A DNA stretch of 64,000 nt from Algibacter sp. (GCF_029245835.1 NZ_JAQWOO010000045.1:1-64000); one strand, 5' to 3'; counted from the stretch's first letter, positions 25,203 through 34,451 are shown. Made by a program: numbers and translations. Notes: generated from the letters alone by a model not told the origin.

Positions 25203-25496
25203 ATGTCAGAAAAGCTTAAAATAAAGCTATCAATAGCTAATAGAGTGTATCCTTTAACCATTGAATCAAGTCAAGAAGAAGGATTGCGTAAAGCGGCTAA
25301 AAATATTGAGGCTATGATAAAGCAATTTGAGCAAAGTTATTCCGTTCGAGATAAACAAGATGTATTAGCCATGTGTGCTTTACAATTTGCATCTCAAGTA
25401 GAACAGAAGTCTATTGATAAAGCAAGTGTTAATGAGCATGTTGAAGAAAAGCTAAAGGCTTTAAATGAATTGTTGCATTCGCATATAGTCTCTTAA
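25203..25496 (+). CDS. zapA: cell division protein ZapA
   Basis: A 97-residue ZapA family protein. The N-terminal half (KLKIKLSIANRVYPLTIESSQEEGLRKAAKNIEAMIKQFE) is the compact FtsZ-binding head and the C-terminal half is the dimerising coiled coil. ZapA bundles FtsZ filaments at the septum. The locus order zapA, 6S RNA, rny is an arrangement I know from Bacteroidota, which supports the call. Confidence 0.87.
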   Translation: MSEKLKIKLSIANRVYPLTIESSQEEGLRKAAKNIEAMIKQFEQSYSVRDKQDVLAMCALQFASQVEQKSIDKASVNEHVEEKLKALNELLHSHIVS

Positions 25497-25549
25497 CGTT
25501 CTTTAAAATAAAATAAAATAAAAGTTACTGCCTACATTGGTTATTTTTT

Positions 25550-25692
25550 TTGATAAACTCAACGTTAATTCTTTAAAAAGGGTGAGTTTAAGTTGTAAAA
25601 GCATGCTGCTAGTACTGAATTTAATTTCAGTATCTCGAGCAGACCCTTGATCAGCTTGTTAGCCCTAAACTTGTTTTTAAGGAGTTTATACA
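25550..25692 (+). ncRNA. ssrS: 6S RNA (candidate)
   Basis: The 249-bp gap between zapA and rny holds a long imperfect hairpin. The terminal stem pairs TAAACTC (near 25554) with GAGTTTA (near 25683), extended by CTTTAAAAA with TTTTTAAGG. The apical part pairs CTGCT...AGTACTGAA with TTCAGTAT...AGCAG (about 25606-25642). Unpaired segments in between form the open bubble that mimics a melted promoter in 6S RNA, which binds RNA polymerase. The position next to zapA matches the conserved genomic setting of 6S RNA. The ends are approximate, and a T-rich tract follows at about 25711. Confidence 0.65.
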
Positions 25693-25745
25693 AAACTTTA
25701 TACTGGTGTAGGCTTTTTTATATATTATAATCAACTAAACAAAAG

Positions 25746-27320
25746 ATGGATAACTCAATTATATTTGCAGTAGGCGGTGTTGTATTAGGGCTGATAATAG
25801 GCTTTGTAATAGCAAAAACACTAGAGAAAAATAATGCTTCTAAACTTGTTAAAGAAGCAAAGAAAAACGCAACTTTAATACTTAAAGAAGCTAAAAGTGA
25901 AGGCGAGACGCTTAAAAAGGATAAAATACTTCAGGCTAAAGAAAAGTTTATAGAACTTAAATCAGAACATGAAAAAGTCATTTTATCTCGCGATAAGAAA
26001 ATGGCTGAATCTGAAAAGCGTACCCGTGATAAAGAATCTCAAATCTCTAGTGAATTATCAAAAAGCAAAAAGCTTAATGATAGTCTTGAGAGTAAAATTA
26101 AAGATTACAATCATAGGGTAGATGTGCTTGAAAAGAAACAAGAAGCCGTTGATAAATTACATAAAAGTCAAGTACAACAGTTAGAGGTTATTTCCAGCCT
26201 TTCGGCTGAAGAAGCTAAAGAACAATTAGTAGAATCTTTAAAAGGAGAAGCTAAAAACGATGCGATGGCTTATGTTCAAAGCTCATTAGAGGAAGCTAAA
26301 TTAACAGCTGAACAAGACGCGAAGAAAATCATTATAAACACCATACAACGTATAGGTACTGAAGAGGCTGTAGATAATTGTGTATCTGTATTTAATATAG
26401 AATCGGATGATGTAAAGGGTCGTATTATTGGACGTGAAGGACGAAATATTAGAGCGATTGAAGCAGCAACAGGTGTAGAGATTATAGTCGATGATACACC
26501 CGAAGCCATTATTTTATCATGCTTTGATTCTGTGAGACGAGAAGTAGCTCGCTTATCCTTACATAAACTGGTTACCGATGGTAGAATTCACCCTGCTAGA
26601 ATTGAAGAAATTGTTAAGAAAACTCAAAAGCAAATAGAACAAGAAATAATTGAAGTTGGAAAACGAACTGTTATAGATTTAGGGATTCATAATTTAAACC
26701 CAGAGTTAATTAAAATGGTCGGTAGAATGAAATACCGCTCATCTTACGGTCAAAACTTACTACAGCACTCGAGAGAGGTTGCTAAGCTTTGTGGTGTGAT
26801 GGCAGCAGAATTAGGCTTAAACCCAAAGATGGCAAAACGCGCAGGATTATTACACGATATTGGAAAAGTGCCAGATGCAGAAGCAGATATGGAGACGCCT
26901 CACGCGATATTAGGTATGCAATGGGCTGAGAAATTTGGTGAGAAACCAGATGTTTGTAACGCTATTGGAGCACACCATGATGAAGTAGAAATGAAATCAT
27001 TATTAGCGCCAATTATTCAAGTTTGTGATGCTATTTCAGGAGCAAGACCAGGAGCAAGACGTCAAGTATTAGATAGCTATATTCAACGTTTAAAAGATTT
27101 GGAAGATATTGCTTTCGGATTTAACGGTGTTAAAAAAGCTTATGCTATTCAAGCAGGTAGAGAGCTTCGTGTGATTGTTGAAAGTGAAAAAGTAGACGAT
27201 CAAAAGGCTGCAGATTTATCATTCAGTATTTCTCAAAAAGTTCAGACAGATATGACTTATCCAGGTCAGGTTAAAGTCACTGTAATTCGAGAAACAAGAG
27301 CGGTTAATATTGCTAAGTAA
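25746..27320 (+). CDS. rny: ribonuclease Y
   Basis: A 524-residue membrane-anchored endoribonuclease that starts mRNA decay. In order: an N-terminal membrane helix (about residues 5-24), a long coiled coil (30-190), a KH RNA-binding domain around [23 protein letters not shown] (about 222-245) and an HD domain with LLHDIGKV (about 375) and a second HH pair in GAHHDEVE. Metal-binding residues are intact. Length and order match the family. It stands alone on its transcript, with a terminator after it. Confidence 0.94.
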   Translation: MDNSIIFAVGGVVLGLIIGFVIAKTLEKNNASKLVKEAKKNATLILKEAKSEGETLKKDKILQAKEKFIELKSEHEKVILSRDKKMAESEKRTRDKESQISSELSKSKKLNDSLESKIKDYNHRVDVLEKKQEAVDKLHKSQVQQLEVISSLSAEEAKEQLVESLKGEAKNDAMAYVQSSLEEAKLTAEQDAKKIIINTIQRIGTEEAVDNCVSVFNIESDDVKGRIIGREGRNIRAIEAATGVEIIVDDTPEAIILSCFDSVRREVARLSLHKLVTDGRIHPARIEEIVKKTQKQIEQEIIEVGKRTVIDLGIHNLNPELIKMVGRMKYRSSYGQNLLQHSREVAKLCGVMAAELGLNPKMAKRAGLLHDIGKVPDAEADMETPHAILGMQWAEKFGEKPDVCNAIGAHHDEVEMKSLLAPIIQVCDAISGARPGARRQVLDSYIQRLKDLEDIAFGFNGVKKAYAIQAGRELRVIVESEKVDDQKAADLSFSISQKVQTDMTYPGQVKVTVIRETRAVNIAK

Positions 27321-27374
27321 CAAATTCCTGTGAAAACAGGAGTCTTATGATAAATACTAAATTTTTATTATCAG

Positions 27375-27400
27375 AAAAATCCAGCACTAGCTGGATTTTT
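27375..27400 (+). terminator. rho-independent terminator after rny
   Basis: The stem AAAAATCCAGC / GCTGGATTTTT with a short ACTA loop is followed by T residues. It lies 55 bp after the rny stop. Confidence 0.8.
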
Positions 27401-27408
27401 TAGTTTTG

Positions 27409-27465
27409 TTAAAAGTTAAAAGTTAAAAGTTAAAAGTTAAAAGTTAAAAGTAAAAAGTAAAAAGT
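27409..27465. repeat. short tandem repeat, unit GTTAAAA
   Basis: About seven head-to-tail copies of the 7-bp unit GTTAAAA, the last ones decaying to GTAAAAA. It lies between the terminator of rny and the 3' end of xerD. Such a tract can vary in copy number by slippage. Confidence 0.75.
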
Positions 27466-27489
27466 CCATTTTTTACAAACAGTTTACAG

Positions 27490-28386
27490 TTATTTCCTTG
27501 GATGATACTTCTCTACAACCTTAGTTAAATGACTTTTATCTAGATGCACATAGATTTCGGTAGTAGTGATGCTTTCATGTCCTAGCATAAGTTGAATGGA
27601 TCTTAAATCTGCATCATTCTGGAGTAGGTGAGTTGCAAATGAATGCCTAAACGTATGTGGTGATATCTTTTTTTTGAGTTCTATTTTCACAGCTAGTTGT
27701 TTTATAATTGTAAATATCATGGCGCGTGTTAGTTGCTTACCACGTCTATTTAAAAACAAGGTGTCTTCATGTCCGGGTTTAATATTTAAATGAACGCGGA
27801 TTTCGTTTCTATAAATATTAATATATTTTTGAGTGATATCAATAATAGGTACAAAGCGCTGTTTGTCTCCTTTACCAGTCACCTTTATAAAACCTTCATC
27901 AAAAAATAAATCTGATATTTTAAGATTTATGAGCTCGCTCACGCGCAACCCGCAACCATATAAGGTTTCTAGTATCGCTCTATTGCGTTCGCCTTCTGGT
28001 TTACTTAAATCAATGGCTTTAATAATACGGTCTATTTCTTCTTCAGATAGTGTGTCAGGAAGTTTTCTGCCTATTTTAGGCGATTCTATAAGTTCTAAAG
28101 GGTTGTCTTTTCTGTAATCTTCAAATACTAAGTAATTAAAAAAGCTCCTTAAGCCAGATAATAGTCTAGATTGAGATCTTGCATTTATGGTTTTGGCAAT
28201 ATCGTAAATAAATTGCTGGATTATTTCTGAGCTAATATTAATAGGAGAATTATTAATGCTGTTAGTTTCTAAAAAGCCGATAAGTTTTTTTATATCTAAA
28301 GCATAATTATCGATAGAGTTTTTAGACAATCCGCGTTCTATTTTTAGATAAAGTTGATAGTCTTTCAGTGCGTTTTGCCATTTCAT
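27490..28386 (-). CDS. xerD: site-specific tyrosine recombinase XerD
   Basis: A 298-residue tyrosine recombinase with an N-terminal SAM-like DNA-binding domain (about residues 1-90) and a catalytic domain. The catalytic set is complete: Arg in GCGLRVSEL (about 147), His and Arg in SPHTFRHSFATHLL (about 249), His in LGHESITTTEIYVH and the nucleophilic Tyr at about 279. Length and motifs fit XerD, which with XerC resolves chromosome dimers at dif, rather than a phage integrase. XerC versus XerD is judged from overall similarity only. Confidence 0.87.
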   Translation of the reverse strand: MKWQNALKDYQLYLKIERGLSKNSIDNYALDIKKLIGFLETNSINNSPINISSEIIQQFIYDIAKTINARSQSRLLSGLRSFFNYLVFEDYRKDNPLELIESPKIGRKLPDTLSEEEIDRIIKAIDLSKPEGERNRAILETLYGCGLRVSELINLKISDLFFDEGFIKVTGKGDKQRFVPIIDITQKYINIYRNEIRVHLNIKPGHEDTLFLNRRGKQLTRAMIFTIIKQLAVKIELKKKISPHTFRHSFATHLLQNDADLRSIQLMLGHESITTTEIYVHLDKSHLTKVVEKYHPRK

Positions 28387-28401
28387 ACCTTAAAAATAAG
28401 C

Positions 28402-28433
28402 AAAAAAAAAACTACCAATTGGTAGTTTTTTTT
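28402..28433. terminator. terminator between the TM2-domain gene and xerD
   Basis: The palindrome AACTACCAATTGGTAGTT is flanked by A- and T-tracts on both sides. It lies in the gap upstream of xerD and downstream of the TM2-domain gene on the minus strand, so it should end the TM2 transcript. Confidence 0.75.
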
Positions 28434-28450
28434 ATAAATGAATTAATAAG

Positions 28451-28801
28451 CTAATCCCATTTATCTGTTAAGATATTTATTATATCTATTATAGCCCAAA
28501 TACCAAGACCTCCAATTGTTAAAATAAACAATATGTTTGCCCAAACTGGTTTGTTGTAATACCATCTGTGAGCAGCAAAAGGCCATCCTAATAAAAACCA
28601 AAGTGCAGCACCAACCCATTTATCTTTAGCCTTTACAACAGCTAAAGGAGTATAGACTTCATCAGAAGTTTCAGATAGTGTAACCTGAGTGTTTGTTGCT
28701 GTTGTTTCTGCAGTGGATGTTCTCTTTACAGGGAATGAAGCATAACAGGTAGAGTAACTTAATAAAACTACCATGAAAGACAATAATAATTTAATTTTCA
28801 T
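28451..28801 (-). CDS. TM2 domain-containing protein
   Basis: A 116-residue exported membrane protein. Started at 28801 it has a clean signal peptide (MKIKLLLSFMVVLLSYSTCYA). A Ser/Thr-rich linker and a TM2 domain follow. The TM2 domain has two helices and a turn: ALWFLLGWPFAAHRWYYNK and ANILFILTIGGLGIWAIIDIINIL. An upstream ATG at 28825 would add eight residues and weaken the signal sequence. Its start overlaps the upstream region of the divergent secreted-protein gene. Function unknown. Confidence 0.72.
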   Translation of the reverse strand: MKIKLLLSFMVVLLSYSTCYASFPVKRTSTAETTATNTQVTLSETSDEVYTPLAVVKAKDKWVGAALWFLLGWPFAAHRWYYNKPVWANILFILTIGGLGIWAIIDIINILTDKWD

Positions 28802-28850
28802 AATTAATTGGTTTATGTTTGTCATGCAATTTATAAAAAAAATATTAATT

Positions 28851-29726
28851 ATGCTCAGAATTTACTTATCTTTTTTTGTAAGCTTTTTTTTCTTTTTAGT
28901 GTCTTTTTCCCAAAATAAACACGAATATGTTGGAGGTGTAAAGTTAAGTGACACTATTTTAATTTCTTATAAGATTAAGTTTACAGAATCTGATGGAGAA
29001 GTAAAAGGATACTCAATTACTGACATAGGGGGAGAGCATGAAACAAAATCAAATATTTTTGGCGAATATGATGTTGATAATAAAGTATTAAGTTTTAGAG
29101 AGACGGGTATTGTGTATACAAAATCAACTGTTTCGCAAAACGATTTTTGTTTTTTGAATACAACAATTAAAAATTTTATATTTGGAAAAACTAAAAAAGT
29201 AAAAGCTAATTTTATTGGTTTATTTTCAGATAATACAGAATGCATTAATGGTGAAATTTTATTAAATGCATTTGAACAAGCAGAGGAAAGAGCTCAGAAA
29301 TTAGTCAATAAGATTAGTAAATCTAAAAAAGTTCCTGACAGTCTAAAACAGAAATTAAGAGAAATAAACTTGATGGATACTTTTAAGATTAATATGTTGA
29401 AAAAAAATCAAACACTGAGTATTTTTACCAATTCTAACAGCATCAAATTCATTATTTATGATGGAGGAAAAGAGGATGGAGATAAAATTACTATTTTAGT
29501 AAATAATGATATAGTATTAAATACTTACGAAGCTGATAAACTGAAAAAGTATTTAGATATAAATTTAGATAAAAGAAAAACATCAATAGTTATAAAAGCT
29601 GTAAACGAGGGTAGTATTTCTCCTAATACAGTTGTTGTTGAAATTGATGATGGCATCAATAAAATAAAAGCACTATCTAATTTAAAGAAAAACGAGACTA
29701 CACAAATAGATGTTCTTAAACATTAA
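28851..29726 (+). CDS. secreted protein of unknown function
   Basis: A 291-residue protein with a strong signal peptide when started at 28851 (MLRIYLSFFVSFFFFLVSFSQ). A longer frame begins at 28773 inside the divergent TM2 gene and is unlikely. The mature part is Lys-rich and beta-rich. From about residue 190 there is a stretch (KNQTLSIFTNSNSIKFIIYDGGKEDGDKITILVNNDIVLNTYE) that looks like a calcium- or carbohydrate-binding beta-sandwich, but no family was recognised. Divergent from the TM2-domain gene and upstream of aroQ by 29 bp. Confidence 0.6.
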   Translation: MLRIYLSFFVSFFFFLVSFSQNKHEYVGGVKLSDTILISYKIKFTESDGEVKGYSITDIGGEHETKSNIFGEYDVDNKVLSFRETGIVYTKSTVSQNDFCFLNTTIKNFIFGKTKKVKANFIGLFSDNTECINGEILLNAFEQAEERAQKLVNKISKSKKVPDSLKQKLREINLMDTFKINMLKKNQTLSIFTNSNSIKFIIYDGGKEDGDKITILVNNDIVLNTYEADKLKKYLDINLDKRKTSIVIKAVNEGSISPNTVVVEIDDGINKIKALSNLKKNETTQIDVLKH

Positions 29727-29755
29727 ATCAAACCTCTTTTTTGTATTTTTAAGCC

Positions 29756-30169
29756 ATGAAAAAACTAATCATCATTAACGGCCCTAACCTAAATTTACTA
29801 GGAAAAAGAGAACCTAATATTTATGGAAGTCTATCTTTTACTGAGTTTTTAGAAGAAGTAAAAATTAAATACCCTAAGGTTTCAATAGATTATTTTCAAT
29901 CGAATATAGAAGGCGAATTGATTGATAAACTTCAAGAAGTAGGTTTTACATATGATGGTATAGTTTTAAACGCTGCCGCCTATACACACACTTCTGTAGG
30001 CATTGGCGATGCCGTAAAAGCTATTGAAACACCAGTTGTAGAAGTTCATATTTCTAACACGTTTAATAGAGAAGAGTTTAGGCACCAATCTTTTATATCT
30101 CCAAATGCTAAGGGTGTAATTCTTGGTTTTGGGTTGCAGAGTTATGAGTTGGCTATTCAGAGTTTTTAG
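29756..30169 (+). CDS. aroQ: type II 3-dehydroquinate dehydratase
   Basis: A 137-residue class II dehydroquinase, third enzyme of the shikimate pathway. It removes water from 3-dehydroquinate to give 3-dehydroshikimate. Visible motifs are IINGPNLNLLGKREPNIYG (catalytic Tyr about residue 23), VLNAAAYTHTSVGIGDA (about 70-86) and the catalytic His in VEVHISN (about 99). Length fits the family. It is followed by a terminator placed inside an inverted-repeat element. Confidence 0.93.
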   Translation: MKKLIIINGPNLNLLGKREPNIYGSLSFTEFLEEVKIKYPKVSIDYFQSNIEGELIDKLQEVGFTYDGIVLNAAAYTHTSVGIGDAVKAIETPVVEVHISNTFNREEFRHQSFISPNAKGVILGFGLQSYELAIQSF

Positions 30170-30185
30170 GAGTCCTACCTAAACT

Positions 30186-30351
30186 AAGCCCCACCTAACC
30201 TCCCCAAAGGGGAGGAATTCTTACTCATACCTTATAAAAAAATGCGATTCAAACGAATCGCATTTTTTTATTTTTTATTGCTAACCTAGTCCTGTTTTTT
30301 TTATTTAACCGAGTAAAAGTTCCTCCCCTTTGGGGAGGCTAGGAAGGGCTT
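30186..30351. repeat. REPIN-like inverted repeat, CCTCCCCAAAGGGGAGG family
   Basis: The left arm (30186-30217) contains CCTCCCCAAAGGGGAGG. The right arm (30319-30351) contains CCTCCCCTTTGGGGAGG and then CTAGGAAGGGCTT. Outer sequences AAGCCCC and GGGCTT are inverted. Same family as 2644-2770. The aroQ/lpd terminator sits between the arms. Confidence 0.6.
30236..30270. terminator. bidirectional terminator between aroQ and lpd
   Basis: AAAAAATGCGATTC pairs with GAATCGCATTTTTT around a short AAAC loop. A- and T-tracts on the two sides suit both converging genes. Confidence 0.85.
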
Positions 30352-30356
30352 TCTTT

Positions 30357-31733
30357 TTATAAATGTATTACTTCATCATAAGCCGCTGCAACAGCTTCCA
30401 TTACCGCCTCACTCATAGTTGGGTGTGGGTGAATTGCTTTTAATACTTCATGCCCTGTGGTTTCTAATTTTCTACCTAAAACAGCTTCAGCAATCATATC
30501 GGTAACACCAGCACCAATCATATGACAGCCTAACCATTCGCCATATTTAGCATCAAAAATAACTTTTACAAAGCCCTCTTTATTTCCTCCAGCACTAGCT
30601 TTTCCTGATGCTGAGAATGGGAATTTTCCAACTTTAATATCTAAGCCTTTATCTTTTGCTTGCTTTTCAGTTAGTCCAACAGATGCAATTTCTGGAGAAC
30701 AATAGGTGCATCCTGGAATGTTTCCGTAGTCTAAAGCTTCAACATGAAGTCCTGCTAACTTCTCTACACATAAAATCCCTTCCGCGGAAGCGACATGTGC
30801 TAAAGCAGGACCAGGAGTAATATCTCCAATAGCGTAATAACCAGGAATATTAGTTTGGTAAAAATCGTTTACAATAACTTTATCTCTATCTACAACAATA
30901 CCAATATCTTCTAATCCAATATTTTCAATATTTGTTTTAATACCAACGGCGCTTAAAATAATATCGGCTTCAAGAATTTCTTCGCCTTTACTAGTTTTTA
31001 CTGTGGCTTTAACACCTTTTCCAGAAGTATCTACTTTAGTAACTTCTGCAGAGGTCATGATATTAATTCCAGATTTTTTAAAGCTTTTTTCTAATTGTTT
31101 AGAAACGTCTTCGTCTTCAACAGGAACAATACCTGGTAAATATTCTACTATAGTGACATCCGTTCCCATAGAGTTATAGAAATATGCAAACTCCACACCA
31201 ATAGCTCCAGAACCAACCACAATCATTTTCTTAGGTTGTTCTTTTAAAGTCATGGCTTGTCTGTAGCCTATCACTTTTTCACCATCTTGTGGTAAACTTG
31301 GTAACTCACGAGAGCGAGCTCCTGTAGCAATTATAATATTATCTGCGCTATATTCAGTGCCATCAACATCAACTTTCTTTCCTGGTTTCAATTTTCCAAA
31401 GCCATCAATAACGTCAATTTTATTTTTTTTCATTAAAAACTGAACGCCTTTACTCATGCCATCTGCAACACCACGGCTACGTTTCACAACGGCATCAAAA
31501 TCGTGTTGAGCCTCTTTAACTTTTAAACCATAATCTTCAGCATGTTTAAGATATTCAAATACTTGCGCTGATTTTAATAATGCTTTAGTTGGAATACAAC
31601 CCCAATTTAAACATACACCACCAAGGTTTTCTTTTTCAACAATAGCGGTTTTAAAACCTAATTGTGATGCTCTGATAGCTGTTACATAACCACCAGGACC
31701 ACTTCCAAGAACAATAATATCGTATTTACTCAT
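30357..31733 (-). CDS. lpdA: dihydrolipoyl dehydrogenase (E3)
   Basis: A 458-residue FAD-dependent disulfide oxidoreductase that reoxidises dihydrolipoamide in the 2-oxo acid dehydrogenase and glycine cleavage complexes. The FAD loop is VLGSGPGGYVTA, the redox disulfide is GGVCLNWGCIPTKA (about residues 39-52), the NAD loop is VVGSGAIGVEFAYF, and the base is His in AIHPHPTMSE near the C-terminus. All functional parts are present. No E1/E2 genes are adjacent, as is common in flavobacteria. Confidence 0.93.
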   Translation of the reverse strand: MSKYDIIVLGSGPGGYVTAIRASQLGFKTAIVEKENLGGVCLNWGCIPTKALLKSAQVFEYLKHAEDYGLKVKEAQHDFDAVVKRSRGVADGMSKGVQFLMKKNKIDVIDGFGKLKPGKKVDVDGTEYSADNIIIATGARSRELPSLPQDGEKVIGYRQAMTLKEQPKKMIVVGSGAIGVEFAYFYNSMGTDVTIVEYLPGIVPVEDEDVSKQLEKSFKKSGINIMTSAEVTKVDTSGKGVKATVKTSKGEEILEADIILSAVGIKTNIENIGLEDIGIVVDRDKVIVNDFYQTNIPGYYAIGDITPGPALAHVASAEGILCVEKLAGLHVEALDYGNIPGCTYCSPEIASVGLTEKQAKDKGLDIKVGKFPFSASGKASAGGNKEGFVKVIFDAKYGEWLGCHMIGAGVTDMIAEAVLGRKLETTGHEVLKAIHPHPTMSEAVMEAVAAAYDEVIHL

Positions 31734-31909
31734 TTGTTAAAGTTTAAGTTGCGAATTTACGAAATCGAATTTGAAAAAAGAATTTACAGTCTTAATAAAT
31801 CCAAAAAAAATATTACATAATAATCAAATGGTTATTGATGTATTTGTCATGCACTTGAAGAATCAAATCTATCTTTGTTTTACTACCTCTGTGGTGTAAG
31901 TTTTTATTT

Positions 31910-32336
31910 ATGAATATACCAATAACGAGTTTCCCTCGGATTATAATTATTGGCGGTGGTTTTGCAGGTGTTGTCTTAGCAAAAAAAAACTATCAAACTG
32001 CGACGTGCAAGTCGTACTTTTGAATAAAAACAATTACCACACATTTTAGCCTTTATTACATCAAGTGTCTGCCGGTTGATTAGAGCCAGACTCTAATGCG
32101 TATCCGATTAGAAAAATATTAAAAAACTTTCCTTTTTTTTTCAGACTAGCCAATGTTGAAGAAATTGACACTAAAAAAAATAAGGTAAAAACAAATATTG
32201 GTAATTTAAAATTTGACTATTTAGTTGTGGCTTCAGGGTCTATAACAAATTTTTTCGACAATAAAGACGTTGAAAAATATAGTATGGCAATGAAAACCAA
32301 ACCGCAGTCTTTAAATTTAAGAAGTTTAATTATGTG
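31910..32336 (+). pseudogene. remnant of an NAD(P)/FAD-dependent oxidoreductase (NDH-2 type)
   Basis: The start encodes MNIPITSFPRIIIIGGGFAGVVLAKK, the FAD-binding loop of type II NADH dehydrogenases. The frame then shifts; the continuation LSNCDVQVVLLNKNNYHTF has a stop where the family has a Gln, and another stop follows at SAG*LEPDSNAYPIRKI. Further on, NVEEIDTKKNKVKTNIGNLKFDYLVVASGS is clearly NDH-2-like. It breaks off about residue 140 of roughly 430. Frameshift, nonsense codons and truncation show a decayed gene. An interspersed repeat begins shortly after its end. Confidence 0.8.
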
Positions 32337-32403
32337 CGTTTTGATAGAGAGGCATGTTTAATTATTCGTCCGTTTAAGAAAAAATTAAAGGGTAAAAATG
32401 ATT

Positions 32404-32500
32404 TGGGCGAGTTGCCAAAAAAATGGCAAACAGGCTTTCACTACTCGCTCCTTCCTACGTCAGGGAGCTCAAACAAACCGTTCAATCCTTCTCGCAGGGG
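32404..32500. repeat. interspersed repeat of the GGGC-stem / GGCTTTC family
   Basis: It starts GGGCGAGTTGCC, has a hairpin with GGCAAAC, then GGCTTTCACTACTCGCTCC and a CTCGCAGG end. This follows the plan of the copies at 4376, 9505 and 61107. It lies just beyond the broken NDH-2 gene. Apart from it, 32337-32637 holds no gene that I can support. Confidence 0.45.
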
Positions 32501-32637
32501 ATACTTGCTAAATTATAGTTGTAGCCCTAAATTTCTGGTTTCTTTAGCTTTTTTTTTAATAATATACATGTAAAACATTGTTTATCAGTTATTTTGTTTA
32601 AATTGAATTCAATTAATTAACCAAAAATAACTCAAAA

Positions 32638-33570
32638 ATGAAAAAACAAGCCATTATTTTCATGATGCTTTTTACAGTTATCATGTATTCTCAAAAGAAA
32701 AAAAACGGAACAGTTTACAATGAACATCCTGCTATTGTTGCAGTTGAAGCCATGGTACAAGCCTACTTTAATGGAGATGCAGATAAAGTTGCCAGCTATT
32801 TAGCTGATGATTTTAAATCTTATCAAGGAACCAGTATTAATAAGGATGCAAAAGGTAGGGATAAAGAGTGGTTTTTAAGTAGCGTAAAATGGGTAAAAGA
32901 AAATTGGTCTTACATTAGTTACAAAAGAACACCAGGTGCATATCCTGATGCTATTGACTATAAGGATGATGATGGTGTATGGGTGCAAACATGGGATCAC
33001 TTGAAAGCACTCGATAATAAAACAGGGGTTAAGTTAGATATGCCAATACATCGCCTTTTTCAAATGACAGATGATAATAAAATTAAAGTCATGATTACTT
33101 ATGATAATGACTTACCATGGGCAGAAAGAAGAAGAAGTTTTGCACCTAGAACAAACGGTACAATTTATAATAACCATGACAATATTAATACAGTAAGAAT
33201 TTATATGGGGGCATTAGAAAATGGTGACGCTGAGAAAGGATTTAGCTTTTTTACTGAAGATGCTACCTTTACTAATTTAGATATGGCACCAGATGAATCT
33301 AATACAGTTTCGGAAGAAAAAGAAGGGTTTCTAAAAATGTTGGAAAGTTGGACTATTGAAAGTATTGATGTTAATGGATATCCGGATTATTTGGAGTATG
33401 AGATAGGTAATGGTAAAGTTGCACAGTCGTGGTGGACAGTAAGAATGACTAGGAAATCTGATGGTAAAAAAATAAAATTACCCTTAATGTTGACTCATGA
33501 TTTTAATGATGAAGGTAAAATAATTCGCGAGTCGGGTTATTATACATTGCAAGCATTGTCAGCAAAATAA
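32638..33570 (+). CDS. secreted NTF2-like (SnoaL-fold) protein with two domains
   Basis: A 310-residue exported protein with a signal peptide (MKKQAIIFMMLFTVIMYSQ). It holds two copies of an NTF2-like fold: about residues 28-165 (HPAIVAVEAMVQAYFNGDADKVASYLADDFKSY) and about 178-305 (NINTVRIYMGALENGDAEKGFSFFTEDATFTNL). The repeats share the helix-helix opening and the aspartate-rich strand. NTF2-like domains can be enzymes or ligand-binding proteins; no catalytic residue set was recognised. A terminator follows. Confidence 0.72.
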   Translation: MKKQAIIFMMLFTVIMYSQKKKNGTVYNEHPAIVAVEAMVQAYFNGDADKVASYLADDFKSYQGTSINKDAKGRDKEWFLSSVKWVKENWSYISYKRTPGAYPDAIDYKDDDGVWVQTWDHLKALDNKTGVKLDMPIHRLFQMTDDNKIKVMITYDNDLPWAERRRSFAPRTNGTIYNNHDNINTVRIYMGALENGDAEKGFSFFTEDATFTNLDMAPDESNTVSEEKEGFLKMLESWTIESIDVNGYPDYLEYEIGNGKVAQSWWTVRMTRKSDGKKIKLPLMLTHDFNDEGKIIRESGYYTLQALSAK

Positions 33571-33581
33571 GTTTTTTTTAA

Positions 33582-33616
33582 AACAAACCCTTCAAATTCA
33601 ATTTTGGAGGGTTTTT
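33582..33616 (+). terminator. rho-independent terminator after the NTF2-like gene
   Basis: AAACCCTTCAAA pairs with TTTTGGAGGGTTT, followed by a T-run. It is 12 bp past the stop codon. Confidence 0.75.
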
Positions 33617-33770
33617 ACTTTAAACTAAAAGCATAAATCATCCGTAAAATGGCGCTTCTCTTTTTATTAGTTAAACTTATTTTTATTGAAACTTAAAGAA
33701 TCTACTTTTGAGATAGATAGTGGTTTCCAATTTTCTCCTATTAATAGCTTACTATAATATAAATGTAAAA

Positions 33771-34253
33771 CTAAAGATTTGGAATAAATTTTAAAGCAAC
33801 TCCATTTATACAATGACGCTTGCCTGTTGTTTCCTTTGGGCCATCATTAAAAATATGCCCTAAGTGTCCACCGCATGTAGCGCAATGTTCTTCTGTTCTA
33901 GCATATCCTAAATCGTAATCTGTAGAAAAGGCAACATGACCTTCAATTTCTCTATCAAAACTAGGCCAGCCAGAACCAGAATCATATTTATGTTCACTTT
34001 TAAATAAAGGTGTATTGCATCCTTTACAAAGGTATACTCCAGCCTCGTTGTTTTTGTTTAGTGGACTAGAAAAAGCACGTTCGGTACCTGCTTGTCTTAA
34101 AACATGAAATTCTTTAGCTGATAACTCCGCTTTCCATTCAGCTTCTGTTTTAGTAATCTCGAATGTTTTTGTTGCCTCGGGTGTTTTTTTTTGTGCTGTA
34201 GAATTACAGTTAAAAAATAGTGTTAGGACAAAACCCATTAATAATTTATTCAT
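33771..34253 (-). CDS. msrB: peptide-methionine (R)-S-oxide reductase, secreted lipoprotein form
   Basis: A 160-residue MsrB that repairs methionine-R-sulfoxide. Started at 34253 it has a short lipoprotein-like signal (LTLFFNCNS). The MsrB domain covers about residues 35-157. It has both zinc pairs (CKGC and CATCGG), the substrate region SGSGWPSFD and the catalytic cysteine in KRHCINGVALKF. In most MsrBs the position after RHC..N is Ser; Gly here is a mild variant. Export indicates that it protects envelope proteins. Confidence 0.9.
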   Translation of the reverse strand: MNKLLMGFVLTLFFNCNSTAQKKTPEATKTFEITKTEAEWKAELSAKEFHVLRQAGTERAFSSPLNKNNEAGVYLCKGCNTPLFKSEHKYDSGSGWPSFDREIEGHVAFSTDYDLGYARTEEHCATCGGHLGHIFNDGPKETTGKRHCINGVALKFIPNL

Positions 34254-34451
34254 AATTAGCAATTTTTAATATTTAAGTCGTTTCGTTTTATAAAACATAA
34301 CATTAAATATAAGATAAATAAAATATGATTTAAGTCCATATTAATATTCAATCTTTTTTACTTTTACATGATGTGACAAATAAAAAACTTTAGTGTCTAA
34401 AAATTAAGGTACAGTTTTTGTATTTTTAAGAATTAAATAAACCCTAGAATA

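Noticed and set aside
27409-27465. CRISPR-like array
   Set aside because: The repeat unit is 7 bp with no spacers; it is a simple tandem repeat. No CRISPR array or cas gene is seen in the window.
32334-32573. A 79-residue ORF after the NDH-2 remnant
   Set aside because: Most of it is the translation of an interspersed repeat (32404-32500); there is no support for a protein.
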